From Cyathus striatus (lineage: Eukaryota > Basidiomycota > Agaricomycetes > Agaricales > Nidulariaceae), in contig JAOVFP010000021.1 in the NCBI GenBank assembly GCA_025738555.1, positions 1,612,001 through 1,676,000 on the forward strand: a stretch of 64,000 bases of DNA. Reading direction: 5' to 3'. The translations under genes were made by a program, and so were the position numbers. The notes under the pieces are model-generated. The model worked only from the letters and a program-made list of their open reading frames with translations. It was not told where the DNA came from and made no database searches. Below are positions 1-11,569 of the stretch, in pieces (the first letter of the stretch is position 1; the number at the start of each line of letters is the position of its first letter).

Positions 1-2266
1 CCATTTACAAAAGCCTGCTCGAATCTTGTGCATCCTGCACATGTACCAGTGTCCAAAGAGTGCGGTATGTTGACTGCATTAATTACATGATACTGAACAT
101 TCATATTATTAATGCATGAAATGTTTAGATTGTCTTCACCTATCTATTGGTACTTGGTTTCCAGGGAGTTTCATCCTCATAAATGCGAAGCATATCTTAC
201 AATTTTGGTGCCACTTGACCCCTCTGATCATCATGCAGTTGTCATTCCTAAAAACGGGGTGCCGCACAGTCACCCAACTTTTCGAGCACATAAAGTTCCA
301 TTTAATATTCAGGAGCAATATCACTCTTGCATTGGAGCATCTGGCATTATGGGGGTGACACCTGTAAAAGTTGACAATGGTATGTGGTGATAAAATCAAA
401 CTATCATCAACTATATTGTATACTGATACACTGTTATAGCACTTAGTACAAGTAGAATTCTCAATGGAAAAATGCCTCAGGAGTTGCATGATTCCATGAT
501 TGATAATAGAAACCGACACACCATTATTTCCAAGGCCCGTATTCAAGAGTTCCCAGCTGGCTTTGGGATCAATGGTAAAACACTGCTTATTTCCATATAT
601 TCTCTATAAATTTATCATGTTCCTTAGGAGTCTATTGTCAATTTACTAAGGAACGTGAAGGCGATATAGAACAGAAATATATTCAGAGCATATATGCATT
701 TGGGGAGAACAGCCATGTTATTATTACAATGAATACTTACCTTGCTGCTCACATCACACAGGCATGGTGGATTATGGTTGATACCACCTTCAAAGCTGTA
801 CATGGTGATACAAATCAGTTCAAGGTGGTCATTTGGAGTGATAAACTTCAAAAACATTCGTATTATTTGTGTTATTATTTTTTAATATATATTGCTTACT
901 CCTGTTCACTTCCTATTCATAGGGTTAGTTGTGGGTTGTGTTTGGACAAATTCTGCAACAAGGGCTGCATTTTTCCACACTGGAATGGTCTTTTTGATGC
1001 CCACAAGATTATTACTGGAATGGAGCTCAATTTCAAGCTGTTTTCACATTCCTCAAGCTTACTTGGTGTCATTGGCGATACTGAAGCAGCACAAGCACTC
1101 AGATTTGGAGATGTTGTCCTGCAGCGCTGTCTCAATGATCCACGGAATACAGGACTTACTCTATCAGATACCGATACAGTTCTTCTGCATTTGTGGAAGA
1201 CATGTCTTGTTCATTATGAGTGGTATGTACTTGTGTTGAAAAGCACTTCCCCTAGACTCATTATTTCCTAGTGGCATTTTTAAACTTCGAGGACATGTTA
1301 AGGATGAAGTGATTGAACAACTTTGGATATTTCCTTTTCTTGAGACCGATCAGGAAATTTCAAGGTTTAAGATGTACTGTGATGAACTGGGATGAGCCAA
1401 TAAGAAATTGAATGGTAATTAAATATATTTTTCTCTAATTGATCAGGAATATTTCATGACTTCAACACACTCTTCTTAGATTGGTGGAGACACAAGACTA
1501 GTCATAATTGGCTCCTCCCATTACTCAATCCCAAGCTCTCTTGTATGTCAAGAGAGTACTGGGATTTAATTCCAAGTAACACCAATCCAGTTGAAAGCAG
1601 CCATGCTGGCGACAATCAGGTGATGTCAACAAACCATACTCTACTTGAAGCAATTATTTTGTGTGTTTTAATGTTAAGATCGCAATACTCACAATCTGAT
1701 CATCTTAAATCTAGAGCGAAGACATATGATGATCAAGTTGCACATGGCATCAAAGTATCTCTCAATTCTGGAATCCTTTCTAACCAGCACAACACACTCT
1801 CACATTGTTTTGCAGCACAGGGTCGTCAAAAGGAATCTATGTATCGCAAGAAGCAACTAGCAAGCATTGACCGTGAAAGGGAGCTGGTCCTCAAGACTAG
1901 TATTAAATCAATGCAAAATGAACTGAAGGAGCTTAAAGAAACTTGTCGCACACCATGGAAGAAGGTTAAAACTTTGAAGGCCCAGGTCAATGGTAAGTAA
2001 TCTGTCAATTTATATCTGATTATAACAATTCACTAACATTTCATATAGACTTTATCCATTCATACAACGGTGCTACAAGTTCTAGGTTCTCTTTTAATCT
2101 GCACCACAGTGTTTCCACTGCTCTGTATCCCCTTCCCATGTCTTCATCAAAGTACAACACTGGAGATACTCATGCTTCTATGGGTGCAAACAATCATATT
2201 TTATATCCAGTAGATAACAATCCTGATCTACTTATGTCGTACCTGGATACCTATGGTCCCCAGTAG
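1..2266 (+). pseudogene. Decayed MULE-like transposase gene (5' end outside window)
   Basis: Exons separated by short GT-AG introns carry blocks I know from a transposase-like family common in Agaricomycetes: AYLTILVPLD (about 190-220), HPTFRAHKVPFN (about 275), VDTTFKAVHG (about 778-807), LFDAHKIITG and LLGVIGDTEAAQA (about 990-1095), WWRHKTSHNWL (about 1483) and WDLIPSNTNPVE (about 1561). A Lys/Glu-rich coiled-coil-like tail follows, and the last exon ends with TAG at 2264-2266. The VDTTF block resembles the first acidic motif of MULE-type DDE transposases. The copy is dead: the frame shifts near 970, between TNSATRAAFF and WNGLFDAHK, and TGA at 1393-1395 interrupts the next exon. No terminal repeats were located and the 5' end is cut by the window edge. 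Family placement is by eye; another DDE superfamily remains possible. Confidence 0.6.
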
Positions 2267-2699
2267 GCATTGATCGATCCTATCTGGTGTAAACTGTGTG
2301 TTCAGGCCACAGGTTTCGTTAGTAGATGTTCTCAGTTTATCAATACATAGTATATGTAGTGTTCTTGAGAAACCTAACACCTCTCAGGCTATTCACGTTG
2401 CATTGCATTACATGTATGAAAAACTATTATTATTGCTACTTAATATCATAGCTATCTACATGGTTCAAAATAACAATTTGGCTACAAGCGATCAGTGCTA
2501 ACACCATGTCACTCTGAAGTTCTAAACATTGAATGGCAATGCAAAACAACTGGCCAAATAACACCACTTACCGGGAGGAAGATGGTTGGTTCCCCCATAA
2601 GTGATCCGAAGTGTTTTGATATCAGCCCCTGATCTGATGTAGATCTAAAGCACTGACACCATTTTTCATATATGCTCATATAAGTTGGCATTTCCTCTG
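2267..2699. other. Gap without recognised gene
   Basis: AT-rich sequence between the transposase relic and the start of detectable GYPLW-family similarity. Short open frames exist on both strands, but none has recognisable motifs or splice structure. Confidence 0.4.
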
Positions 2700-3539
2700 A
2701 GAGGTATAATTTCAAGTGCCTCGACTATTGATTACAAAGTAGATTGGTGAACAATGTACGTTTCCTGCATTCGAACTCAGTGAGCCTACAGTAAACCTTT
2801 TCCAAGGGATACATCTTACTCTTATCATGATAAAGACACTGGTGCTATCCTCTGTATGCCACATGGTGCATCTCAAGAAGACTACAAAAATGAGTGGGTA
2901 TTAAAGGGTTTTATAGGAATGAATGCAGAGAGCTGGTACAGATATGCTCTAAAATGGGGGCCTTATTTAATTGCCTTGACCCTTTGTTCAATGCTCTCTG
3001 GGATGCGTGACAAGGCCTGAGTTTGTTCTGTTCGGAGACCCTGCGTGACGCATGACCGAACAATCGGTCAAAATAGTACAGTATATGATTTTCATTGAGT
3101 TATTTCCTTATAGCTAACATCTCCTAGCCTTTCCATCCTTTAAATGCCATAAATGATATGATTTTTTCTCAGGTTTGTGATTTCTTAATTGCTATATGCT
3201 TCTCGGAAAGCGATCCATAATTAGGTCCTAGAATCTCGTGTTGCTATAACACATGATAGTCAATGGTTGGAAAGAGGCTCTAGCAATTTAGGAAAAGTAA
3301 GTTTAATATCTATGATTGAGGACTGGGGTATTATCGCTTAAGCAGCACGTACAGAGTAAAGACGTTTACAATATTAAAAACATACAACAAGATATACAAT
3401 CTCGCTTCGTTGTAGGTTATGATCAAGGTGCTTTGGTCACTTCATGAGCCATTGGATGACTAACATAAGCACTTTAAGGGAATAAAGTGTGTACATTAGA
3501 GTTAAGAGCAGATGCAAGGCTCGGAAGGATTGTACCAGC

Positions 3540-5782
3540 TGATACACATGTAAAAGAAAAGCAACATACCATAAAATTAAATTCTTCTTGTGTCTCGACT
3601 TCGAGACCCCAGTAACGAGCGCGTCAAGAAAGGAAACCGCGGGGAGGGGCTGAGTTCCCGCGCCACCTCCCATAATTAAACAAGGGATATATAAAAAACT
3701 ATTAAAAACATATGCCTCCACGTTAGTACTGGTTTTAAATTCTTAAACCAATAAACAAAATATATTACTTTACCTTTCTAAAATAACGTTGCATTCAATA
3801 CATGAGTACCAAAAAGCCCAGAACGAACAAACTGACTAAATGACAAAGTCAGTGCGCGATACAATGGGTGGGGACTGATAGAAACATGGACTTACCAAAC
3901 CCTAAAGCCCAAACCACGAGACCCAGATCCTAGTCCACCAGAACACGAGAACAGTGAGCCTGAGCAACGACGAGACAATGGAACAACGAGACAGCGAGAC
4001 AGAGGGGGAGAGCGCGAGAAGTGGGGAAAGGAAGCAAGAAAGGAAAGAGAGCGAGTACCCCAACAGTCAGGAGTTCACGCAGGAGCGGAAACCCGACCCA
4101 AGAGGCCGACATAAATGAAATTGATACGAACGGATGACGCTGCCACATCGGCTGATTACCCGATTAGGAAGGTAACCGATAGAACGCTCGAACGAGCGCG
4201 CGTTGCAGAAAGAGGGTGCGCTGAGCTATGCACACGATTGGCTGACCGCTGTCTGGGCGCTGACGCAGCGTTTGCTTATACACGGACCAGGGGAATACCG
4301 GAGATAACATACCATTTTATTACTACGAAATTTGTAAGTAGAGTATCTAAAAAATGTATATAGTAGACGAAGAGGGAAGAAATAAGGTAGGAACTGCCAG
4401 GCATTCTTCCCTCCCACAGATAGGGTGTGTAAAGACGAATCAGACGAGAATCAGAATTAGTTACGAGACGTTTAGATATCGAGAACTACGTACCGAGTTT
4501 GCTGAATTGAATCTGAACATTTTGACTTTGAAACACTTTGACACGTGAACGAGAATAGCCTGAGTATAACTTGTTCTATTTTTAATCTGATCTAAATTTG
4601 GACTTGAATATTATTGCGCCCCTCGAACTTACTGAATCTACACCTCGGGATATTAAGTTTATGATTGTATTTGGAATTGCTATTCTACAGGGTCTTGCAT
4701 AAAGAACTGCAGTCATGATTTTTGCGAAATGTATTTGTGTATATTTGTAGTTGACCAAACTGTGACCTCCCAGGCCTGGCTCCTGCTCGCGTGCCATCAA
4801 CTGTTTCCTTCATCTTGGACTCCGACACGCAAGGTGCTTCTGTTACACTCACGCACTATCTGCTCATCCACTCCTACTCGTTCACTTCTCTCCAATTTCA
4901 CTGGCTTATTTCTCATCTAAATCGCGATTACTCGTGCTCTATATATAATATCTGCTGGCTGGGCCTACATAGATCAATAATTCTGAATTGAGTCTGGATT
5001 GTGTTGGTGGGGGCAACAAGCAGGAGCGTAATTGGAGGGAGACATGGTTTTGGTTCTTTCAGCTAAAGGCAACGGATACACCTGTTTATTTCCTGACATG
5101 TGATGCTGATATGCTGATATTTCATAGTACTATCGATTTTCTGCTTTACTGTGATCTGAGCTCTTCTAGCTGTCGTCAACATACACAATTCCTGAGGTGC
5201 CTTATCATCATGTACTCCTTTTACCTTGGTGCTCGTGCACACGTTATCAGCAACCCTGCAGCTGGAGTCCACTGCCAATCTGTGAGGTATGTATCTCTTC
5301 GGGCTCCCTGAAGTTGTTTTACACCTAGTTTCAAATATAATCTACCCTCTGTTTTAAATCATTGTCAATTATATCTGGGCCTCTGCAGTACATGCTCATT
5401 TGATGTCAGTACAATGACAAAACACATGGTCCCCCATAATTCATTTCCATTGTCAATGTTGGCAGATAACTTTAGATAATTTGTTGTTGCGACCCTACCT
5501 CTTACACATTGGTGTAAATGTACTCTACATGTATTAATCTATTCAATATAATGTATTCTTCATCTCTTTGAGGGAAGACAAGTCGAACCAATAGTCTATA
5601 CATACTTCCAGAGTTTTGATTCAGGCTGAGCAGCGGCTATACTTCAGCGTGACACGGTCACTATTTGTACGTACGTCAACATACAGGAACAAACAGGTTT
5701 CGGAAAATCTGACACTGCAGTTTTTAATGCAAGACCCTGTAAGTATTAAATAAACTAACTACTTTCGTCGTGTGACTCAACA
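3540..5782. mobile_element. 2.24-kb insertion in copy 0, TG...CA ends (possible solo LTR carrying a nested element)
   Basis: Comparison with copy 2 shows that the uninterrupted sequence read TACCAGCTGAGACC. Here it is split into TACCAGC|TGATACACATG on the left and ACTCAACA|CAGCTGAG on the right. The insert therefore has TG...CA ends with a 4-bp duplication CAGC; an alternative reading is a 7-bp duplication CAGCTGA at 3536-3542 and 5783-5789. Removing the nested element at 4688-5739 leaves about 1.19 kb, with a TATATATAA stretch inside the nested part and no recognisable coding region. A solo LTR fits the ends, but no second LTR or internal domain proves it. Confidence 0.55.
4688..5739. mobile_element. 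1.05-kb TA-flanked inverted-repeat element (Tc1/mariner-like, non-autonomous)
   Basis: Left end CAGGGTCTTGCATAAAG is the near-perfect inverted complement of the right end, TTAATGCAAGACCCTG; similarity extends about 25 bp through CTGCAG. Both ends abut TA (4686-4687 and 5740-5741), the target duplication expected of Tc1/mariner elements. Small open frames inside show no transposase motif. It lies inside the 3540-5782 insertion, so it arrived later. Confidence 0.7.
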
Positions 5783-5871
5783 CAGCTGAGACCTCTGGAC
5801 CTATGAGCATGCCCTACTTTCTCCCTAGGACTCCCTGGGTCCCAGGCGAGTCCCCTCCTCCTAGCCCAGAC

Positions 5872-6177
5872 CAGCGTTGTCAATGACCAGGTCAGACCCC
5901 GTCAGTCAAAAGGGTCTAAGTCAGTGATTGACAGTCAATCGGTCAACCACTGATGGTCAATGGAAAAGGCCAAATGAAATTACTAATCAATAAACCGAGC
6001 GTTAATTGTGGCGTCTCTCGGCGCTCAAATTTCTGGGTCATGCAAGGCGTGGGAATGATTTTGATTATAGACCTCCTACGACCCCGCCAATAGGTTTGAC
6101 CGACCCGTCTATAGGTCGGATGGTGTATTATATAATCCGACCACGTTGACCTCCATTGACTGACCCTTCCAACACTG
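5872..6177. mobile_element. 306-bp hAT-type MITE
   Basis: Ends CAGCGTTG...CAACACTG form a short inverted repeat. They are flanked by an exact 8-bp duplication GCCCAGAC (5864-5871 and 6178-6185), the size typical of hAT elements. Copy 2 lacks it at the homologous position. No coding capacity. Confidence 0.8.
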
Positions 6178-6349
6178 GCCCAGACAGCCCAGACAGCCCC
6201 AGCCTATCCGATCTGCCGGGTATGCCTCAGGGTTCAGGCTTGGGTTATTCAGAAACATCTGGACCTTCAAGCTTGCCCCAGTTTCCCCATAGTATCCCCT
6301 CGACCTCAGGCGGGTTTTTTTCGTCCTCTAGCCTTAATCGGGATACATT

Positions 6350-7616
6350 GGGTGACTTTCCATAACGTCTGGAACGCTTTCCAGATTCAGATTTTGTTTC
6401 AGACGTGAGATGCCGCGATGCCGCTGTCAAGGTACGCGAATAAGCGAAAGATTCAGACTCAGCACGACGAAATGGACCGTTTTCAAACCTTAGTCTGGAC
6501 GAGGCCCCCTACCCCCCCTTCCAGCTTCAAACAGGCCTTTCAGAGCCTTTCAAACGTCCGCTTAGCTCATTTTCGTTGTCCGCGACGCCTTGGCTTTACG
6601 CGGCAACCCTGATCAAGATAACGCTTGGATCGTCAACTGTCGCTCATGAAAGTCTCAACATCTCAATCTCAAGCCCTTCAAACACCGTGTTTCCAGCTAT
6701 TCTCCAGTTAAACAAGGTATTTCTTCTCTTTCGACACCCTTTAATAAGATCTGAACATTTTTTAGTATATTTAGATACATGTTCTTGTAAATATACCACA
6801 TGAACAATACAATATGTTGTATCTGGACCATTTTTGAGGGGCAAGACCTGTCCTACTACCGAAGACTCGACTGAAAATTTTCCAATCCTACCCCTCAAGA
6901 CTGCAAATAAAATCGTACGAGTTCGGCTGGAATTTAGAGGGGGGCGAAGGCAGAGATAGAGGGATAAAAGGTGCGCAAAATCCGATGATTTTAAGCCAAT
7001 TCCCCATTCTCAATCTGCCTCCATGTCTAACCAACAGTTTGCGACTCATTGTGAAACCGGCCTACATTACTCTTGATATGGTGCCAACAGCATGTGGTAT
7101 CCTATTGATCCCAGAGCTTCTCCACCATCGGTAAAGCCTTCATATCCATAAAATATGCATACAGCTTTGGCCATGGAGTGTTGATGCGAGGATTGGGTAG
7201 CAATTCATTGCGTATAAGATAGAGCCGTTTGCGTTGAGCTGCCCGTCTTTGTTGTGATTCCTCAGCTCCTTAACAGATCAGTGCACCTGTTGCTGCTGCC
7301 AAGCGCACAAGATCGTCATCCTCTTGCATGTCCAACTCTTCCTCATCAAGGAGGAGCTGTAGTAGCTCAGCTTCTTCCATTGTAACGAGCGTGGGGGGGA
7401 ATAAGCAATGTAATATTCAAATCATACAAATCAGATCTAATCAGGCTATCTATCTGGCAAAGAGATGCCGAAGTGATGAAAAAACATGCATAACAAACTT
7501 TCCAGATGCGTTATGGTTTTTCAGAACGATTTTTCAGATGTTTGATTTCGGAAATCTCCGTCAGGAACACGTTTGGAACTGGGTCTGAAATTTCAGATCG
7601 TTATGGAAAGTCACCC
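6350..7616. mobile_element. 1.27-kb PIF/Harbinger-type element
   Basis: Terminal inverted repeat GGGTGACTTTCCATAACG at the left matches the complement CGTTATGGAAAGTCACCC at the right exactly. A 3-bp duplication ATT (6347-6349 and 7617-7619) flanks it, and copy 2 shows the empty site. GGG-starting repeats, a 3-bp duplication and an internal transposase N-terminus on the minus strand (7102-7380) together fit PIF/Harbinger. The catalytic part of the transposase is missing, so this is a deletion derivative. Confidence 0.8.
7102..7380 (-). pseudogene. PIF/Harbinger transposase, N-terminal remnant
   Basis: Reading leftward from ATG at 7380 gives a Glu/Leu-rich start followed by QEDDDLVRLAAATGALIC, an in-frame TAA, then RLYLIRNELLPNPRINTPW. 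The NPRxxTPW block is what I know from the N-terminal region of fungal PIF/Harbinger transposases, just before the DDE domain. The frame closes again at 7102-7104, and no DDE triad follows. It lies inside the 6350-7616 element, whose ends agree with this assignment. The product would be non-functional. Confidence 0.65.
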
Positions 7617-8139
7617 ATTCGATATGCAGAACCCAAGCTTGAGTTATTCGGGCGTCGCTACGCCCGCTAGCTGGGGAAATCCCCCGCCAATCACCAGCGA
7701 AAGGCCGAAAGCGTCTCTATTAAAGCGCGGTCCAAAGCCATCGGTAATCGCAAAACTGAGTAGCATTGCAAATCCTGGTCGTCTCAGAAAAATGTCCACT
7801 ACGCCTGTACCCGACAAAATGGCTGACAAGATTCGAGATTTTTCACTGGAAAGTGAATGAAGGAAGTGCTGTGTACAGAAATTTTACTTCACAGGATGTC
7901 GCATCCAGTTCCCGACAGTCTCCTGAAGGCTGAAGCTATTATGTTTGCGTTCACATGTAGCTACATTTAAATAAGTATATCCGAGACTGAAAGCCAAGTG
8001 AGTTTGTTTTAACTAGCTGCCTTCTACATATGGAGAGGTACAATGTTGAAAGCTTGCGTTGATTCTGGTCTAATTGAGCGCCAGTGAAATGAATTGGAGA
8101 ATAACCGCAGCGCAGAACAGGTTTCTCCAAGGAGATTCC

Positions 8140-9330
8140 CAACATACGCTGATAACATCTTCATGCTCAATCATCCATACCTCTACCCCACCTGTAGCTT
8201 ACGCTCTTGAAATGCGGCACGCATCCACCACCCAACCACCTTCACCAATTTCACCTTCACCCTCCGCTCGTTAAGCGGCCCCTCCTGATCCACAACATCC
8301 ACTTCAGACTCTCCAATAATTATATTCTCTATCCCCTTTGCCAACCTCGTGTCGAACAGCTGAGTCGGTAACGGCACCTTCAACTTCGACCTTGCCCCCT
8401 TCTCCTCTCTCGCAAGTCGCCCTTTCCCTCTCCCCCACTCAACCTCTTTACAACTATCCTTCGCTTCACGAGGTACAGAGAGCGTCTATCATATGTCTCC
8501 TCGAAGTGTATAATTTCATTCTTCCAAGCCTCTGTTGCATTTACTGAGAACCTCAGGCACGTCAGCAAAGAATGCATCGAGCACAATAAGAGTATGCATC
8601 GCGATCAGCCAGTGTGCGCTCATCTCGTGCGTGTGCACCAAATGATAGATATACGCCTTCACGAAACCTTATTTGGGCTCAGCCATTGCGCCTGCTTGCT
8701 CAAATTCTACCCCATAGAAGATTCGCGTACGACCCTGTGGAGCACAAGCTGCACAGGGACAGGTTGATGTAGAGGTATGGCGGGAGAAGTCGTGTTTGTA
8801 GAAGGTGGAGGAGAGTTTGTGGCCTGGGTGGTTCTTCTCCCCTGATTCGTCAGTGGGAGAGGAGAGCGGGGAAGGTGAAGTCTAGTGCTATGCAGTTCTT
8901 GTCTGCATCCAGTGGCCAGCGAATGTTGACGAGGCCATATCAGCCTCGCTGATGAGGTGAAGCATTTCGTGTGCTGTTTTTGGTACCATTGCTGAACGAG
9001 GCTTCGTCTCCGGAAAGGGAGGGAAGGGGGGCTTAAGTCACGAACTTACGAATATACGTCCTCGCAAGTCCCAGTTTGTGTGGAGGTGGAGAGGGAGAAG
9101 TCCTTTCTGTAGAGGGTAGAGTAGAGGTGCCGTGGTTCCTCTTCCAGACGCGTCGACGGGGCTGGGGGTATAAACAGGTTGACAAACGATACGCCAACGA
9201 CGAGCGACATCTCGACTAAGGCTTGCGAGTCACACGGTGTGACTACTTAGCGCATGACGCCATCGTGGTCTCGTCACATGCGGCTCGAACTTCGGTCCCG
9301 AGCCATCCTTCTCAAATTCTCCTCACAACT
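8140..9330 (-). pseudogene. QTRT2-like (queuine tRNA-ribosyltransferase accessory subunit) pseudogene, unit A
   Basis: Read leftward, the segment has EAWKNEIIHFEETYD followed by a basic C-terminus (8586-8380). This matches the C-terminal helix region of basidiomycete QTRT2-like proteins, where FEETYDE precedes a charged tail. Further upstream (8600-9300) are degraded pieces equivalent to the TRVYIHHLLHTHEM block and the ALDFTF block seen better in units C, D and E. QTRT2 is the non-catalytic partner of QTRT1 in exchanging guanine 34 for queuine in tRNAs. No open frame joins the pieces, so this copy is dead. It follows GYPLW copy 0 directly and is collinear with 28130-29890. Confidence 0.55.
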
Positions 9331-10545
9331 GCTTGCAAGTTAGTCAACACGCATGGGTTTTCCTACATCAAGTGCATGTTATAACTTACAATTCATAATG
9401 ACTACATATATGTAGTCCTCAGCTCACTGTTCGAATAAACCCACGAACAGTAAAGGGCCCTATGATGTCAAAATCACATTTATATTTTTCTCGAGGCTGC
9501 AGTCAACCTCTCTGAGTCTTGCCTTTCGATTTCTCATTTGCTATGTTGAAAAGGTTACACTATCGTCCTCAAGGCCTGTTCTCCGTAGCTCGGTAGCTTC
9601 TTGTAAGGGCTTTCCTCGTTAAATGTACATTGTCTCACTATCATTCCGCCTACTAGCTGTCACTTGTCAGGTCTCAGATCTCACGTACACCCAACCCATG
9701 TCAGACTTCTAAGCGCATAATGCCAGTCGCTATGAGCGTACCACAGCATCAATCTTAGATGTCTTCAGCCACATACGTTCAAAAATATTCGTGGAACGAT
9801 TATCATAACCCTGAACACGACCATGCGTTAAGGGTATCACAAGATTGAATATTGAGGAATCAGTGGGGCATGGCTCCTAGAAGTGCTGCTGGGCCGGTTG
9901 CTAGGTACGTTCGTGCTCCTATAGGGTTTCACTCTTCATGTTCACTGATATCTCCTCCTTTTCCAGTTCAAAACACCTGTCTACTAGCGAGCAGGATCCT
10001 CTATTTCTTTTGGTATGTACATGTACACATGTATGCATTATACTACATCTTTCATTCTTCCTTCGAGTTCTCCCTCTCTATTATTTTCCTTCTACTTTCT
10101 TTGATCTCCGCTGAGAACGGACGTTGATTGTGTTTCTCACCTTGACAGTCTCTTAGCACTTGAATTGCCTACGTATCAGAATACGACACCTTTTGAGGGC
10201 AATGAGATGATGGGTCATATTGAGTATTAGGGAGTATTTTTGAGCTCCCTTTGCGGTACGCTATCCACTTTCTTTTTTCTTCCACCCTTCATCTGGGCTT
10301 GTTGTTCGTTCTTAGACCAATACAGAAGCTGGCTCTCGTTTCGCTAGGAAGGCCGCGGTGCTCTATCTCGCTGGAATCCTTGTGCGAACTGCAGTCAACG
10401 TCTCTAATCGAAGTTTTATGGAGAGAAGGCAACTAAGCCAGCTACTCTTAGCTAGGAACTGAAATATGTCAGACAACGAATTCGAAGAGCGGAGAAACGT
10501 GTCGCGTATTGGGACTGGATGTCCCGCAAATCGGCTTTCGAGGTA
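9280..10545. repeat. Duplicated segment, partner of 29890-30745
   Basis: Several blocks recur in order and orientation at 29890-30745, including TGGAACGATTATCATAACCC (about 9792), TCCAGTTCAAAACACCTGTC (about 9963) and GGTACGCTATCCACTTTC (about 10255). Together with the neighbouring QTRT2-like units this makes a duplicated segment of roughly 2.3 kb, diverged by indels. Confidence 0.6.
9870..10230 (+). CDS. Possible small three-exon gene, unknown product (43 aa)
   Basis: Exons 9870-9904, 9967-10012 and 10180-10230 join in frame across two GT-AG introns. They give a 43-residue protein starting MAPRSAAGPVAS and ending MMGHIEY, with TAG at 10228. The first two exons and their junctions are conserved in the duplicate at about 30.22 kb, where a TAG at the first donor breaks the frame. 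Downstream, 10318-10450 contains a further open stretch (SRFARKAAVLYLAGILV) that may be a lost exon of a longer ancestral gene. I recognise no family. It may equally be the remnant of a larger membrane-protein gene. Confidence 0.3.
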
Positions 10546-10812
10546 AGTACAATTTTTGAGGCAAGAAGACAAATTGAAAAATCGTATTAATACAGAAAAT
10601 GAAGCTATCTTAACTACCTTCACCACACTTTCACATAAGAATTCAGAAGGTCAGCTAACATTCGAATACTCCAAAGGAGGAAGCAAAAACACGAGGCAAT
10701 TGAACGAACAGAGCCGACAGGCTGAGTCAGGCACTTAGGCAAGTCATAAGAGGCAGTGACATACGTAGCACTGTCTTCTAGTCGTAAATTCCCGCTACCT
10801 TTTAAGGTAGTA

Positions 10813-11567
10813 CTATCGCCAATCACATGTTCGGGTTGATCACTGGTTCGTGTTGGGCAAATATCTCACTTTTATTGAGCTTATCTGGCTTCAAAAATTC
10901 AAATCTGTCATCTAACTATGCTGTAATACACGAATATCACTTTTTTTATGGAGAATTGCTCAACATCCAAGTGTATGTTTTTGGAAGGATGTCACGCTGG
11001 CCGTATATCGGCATAGAGGATTCTGAACTTTTTGATCGTTTTGATCGGGTTGATTGATGGACACGCCCCATGTAAGTCGCGTTAAGCGAGCAGCTGCTCG
11101 TTTATTGTTCTTGGCATGTTAACGCTGACAACACTTTAAGAACTGCGTCGCGTTCGTTATGGGGTTTACTTTCAGTCCTCAGTGTCTCCTATGGCTAGTC
11201 CCAGGAGTAAGAGCCGTGCGTACAATGATCCAGATTAATACTTCCAGCAATTACAAACCTCATAACTTATGTGTTCATATTAATGCATATTTTAAATACT
11301 TGACATGTGAAGTACCTTACTCATGTATATTCTTCATAAACTACCATGTATGTAATCCTACAGTACATAGCTATTAAATGTAATTGTACTTCGTTACTGA
11401 CAACCTGACTGGTAATGAGTAGCCGCTTGGCTACGCGAAGCTCGACTAAGGAACCTGCCAAATGCCATCAACACGATCAATGGAGTTTGAATTTTACCAA
11501 TAGTCACACCTGGTCACACTGTAACAACACGAACCAGTGATCAACCCGAACATGTGATTGGCGATAG
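10813..11567. mobile_element. 755-bp TA-flanked MITE with long terminal inverted repeats (copy 1)
   Basis: The ends are about 42-bp inverted repeats starting CTATCGCCAATCACATG. TA flanks both sides (10811-10812 and 11568-11569), as for Tc1/mariner elements. A nearly identical copy lies inverted at 24600-25357. Open frames inside (72 and 76 codons) translate identically in both copies, but the frames show no protein-family motif and probably only reflect the recent duplication. No transposase is present. Confidence 0.9.
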
Positions 11568-11569
11568 TA

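Larger units (their letters stand above)
2700..7860 (+). pseudogene. GYPLW-family gene, copy 0: relic split by several insertions
   Basis: Five collinear segments match copy 2 (36479-39282). 2700-2957 includes the MPHGASQEDYKNEWVLKGF block. 3080-3539 holds the HPL exon, the AITHD exon and the TLELRA exon. Then follow 5783-5871, 6178-6349 (with GLGYSETSGP) and 7617-7860 (with NPSLSYSG and the final exon, ending TGA at 7858). An unrelated stretch of about 120 bp (2958-3079) replaces about 470 bp of core coding sequence. The other breaks are insertions at 3540-5782, 5872-6177 and 6350-7616. Similarity to the copy 2 flank continues beyond the stop to about 8100, so gene and flank were duplicated together. 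The N-terminal exons are missing. It cannot encode a normal product and is useful mainly as a dated insertion trap. Confidence 0.8.

Noticed and set aside
4115..4548. Arg-rich short plus-strand frames in the copy 0 insertion
   Set aside because: No retroelement or transposase motif. Composition resembles random GC-rich repeat, and the frames are short and overlapping.
10827..11377. 76- and 72-codon frames inside the 755-bp MITE, identical in both copies
   Set aside because: Identity is explained by recent transposition of the whole element. The frames lack family motifs and are too short for a transposase.
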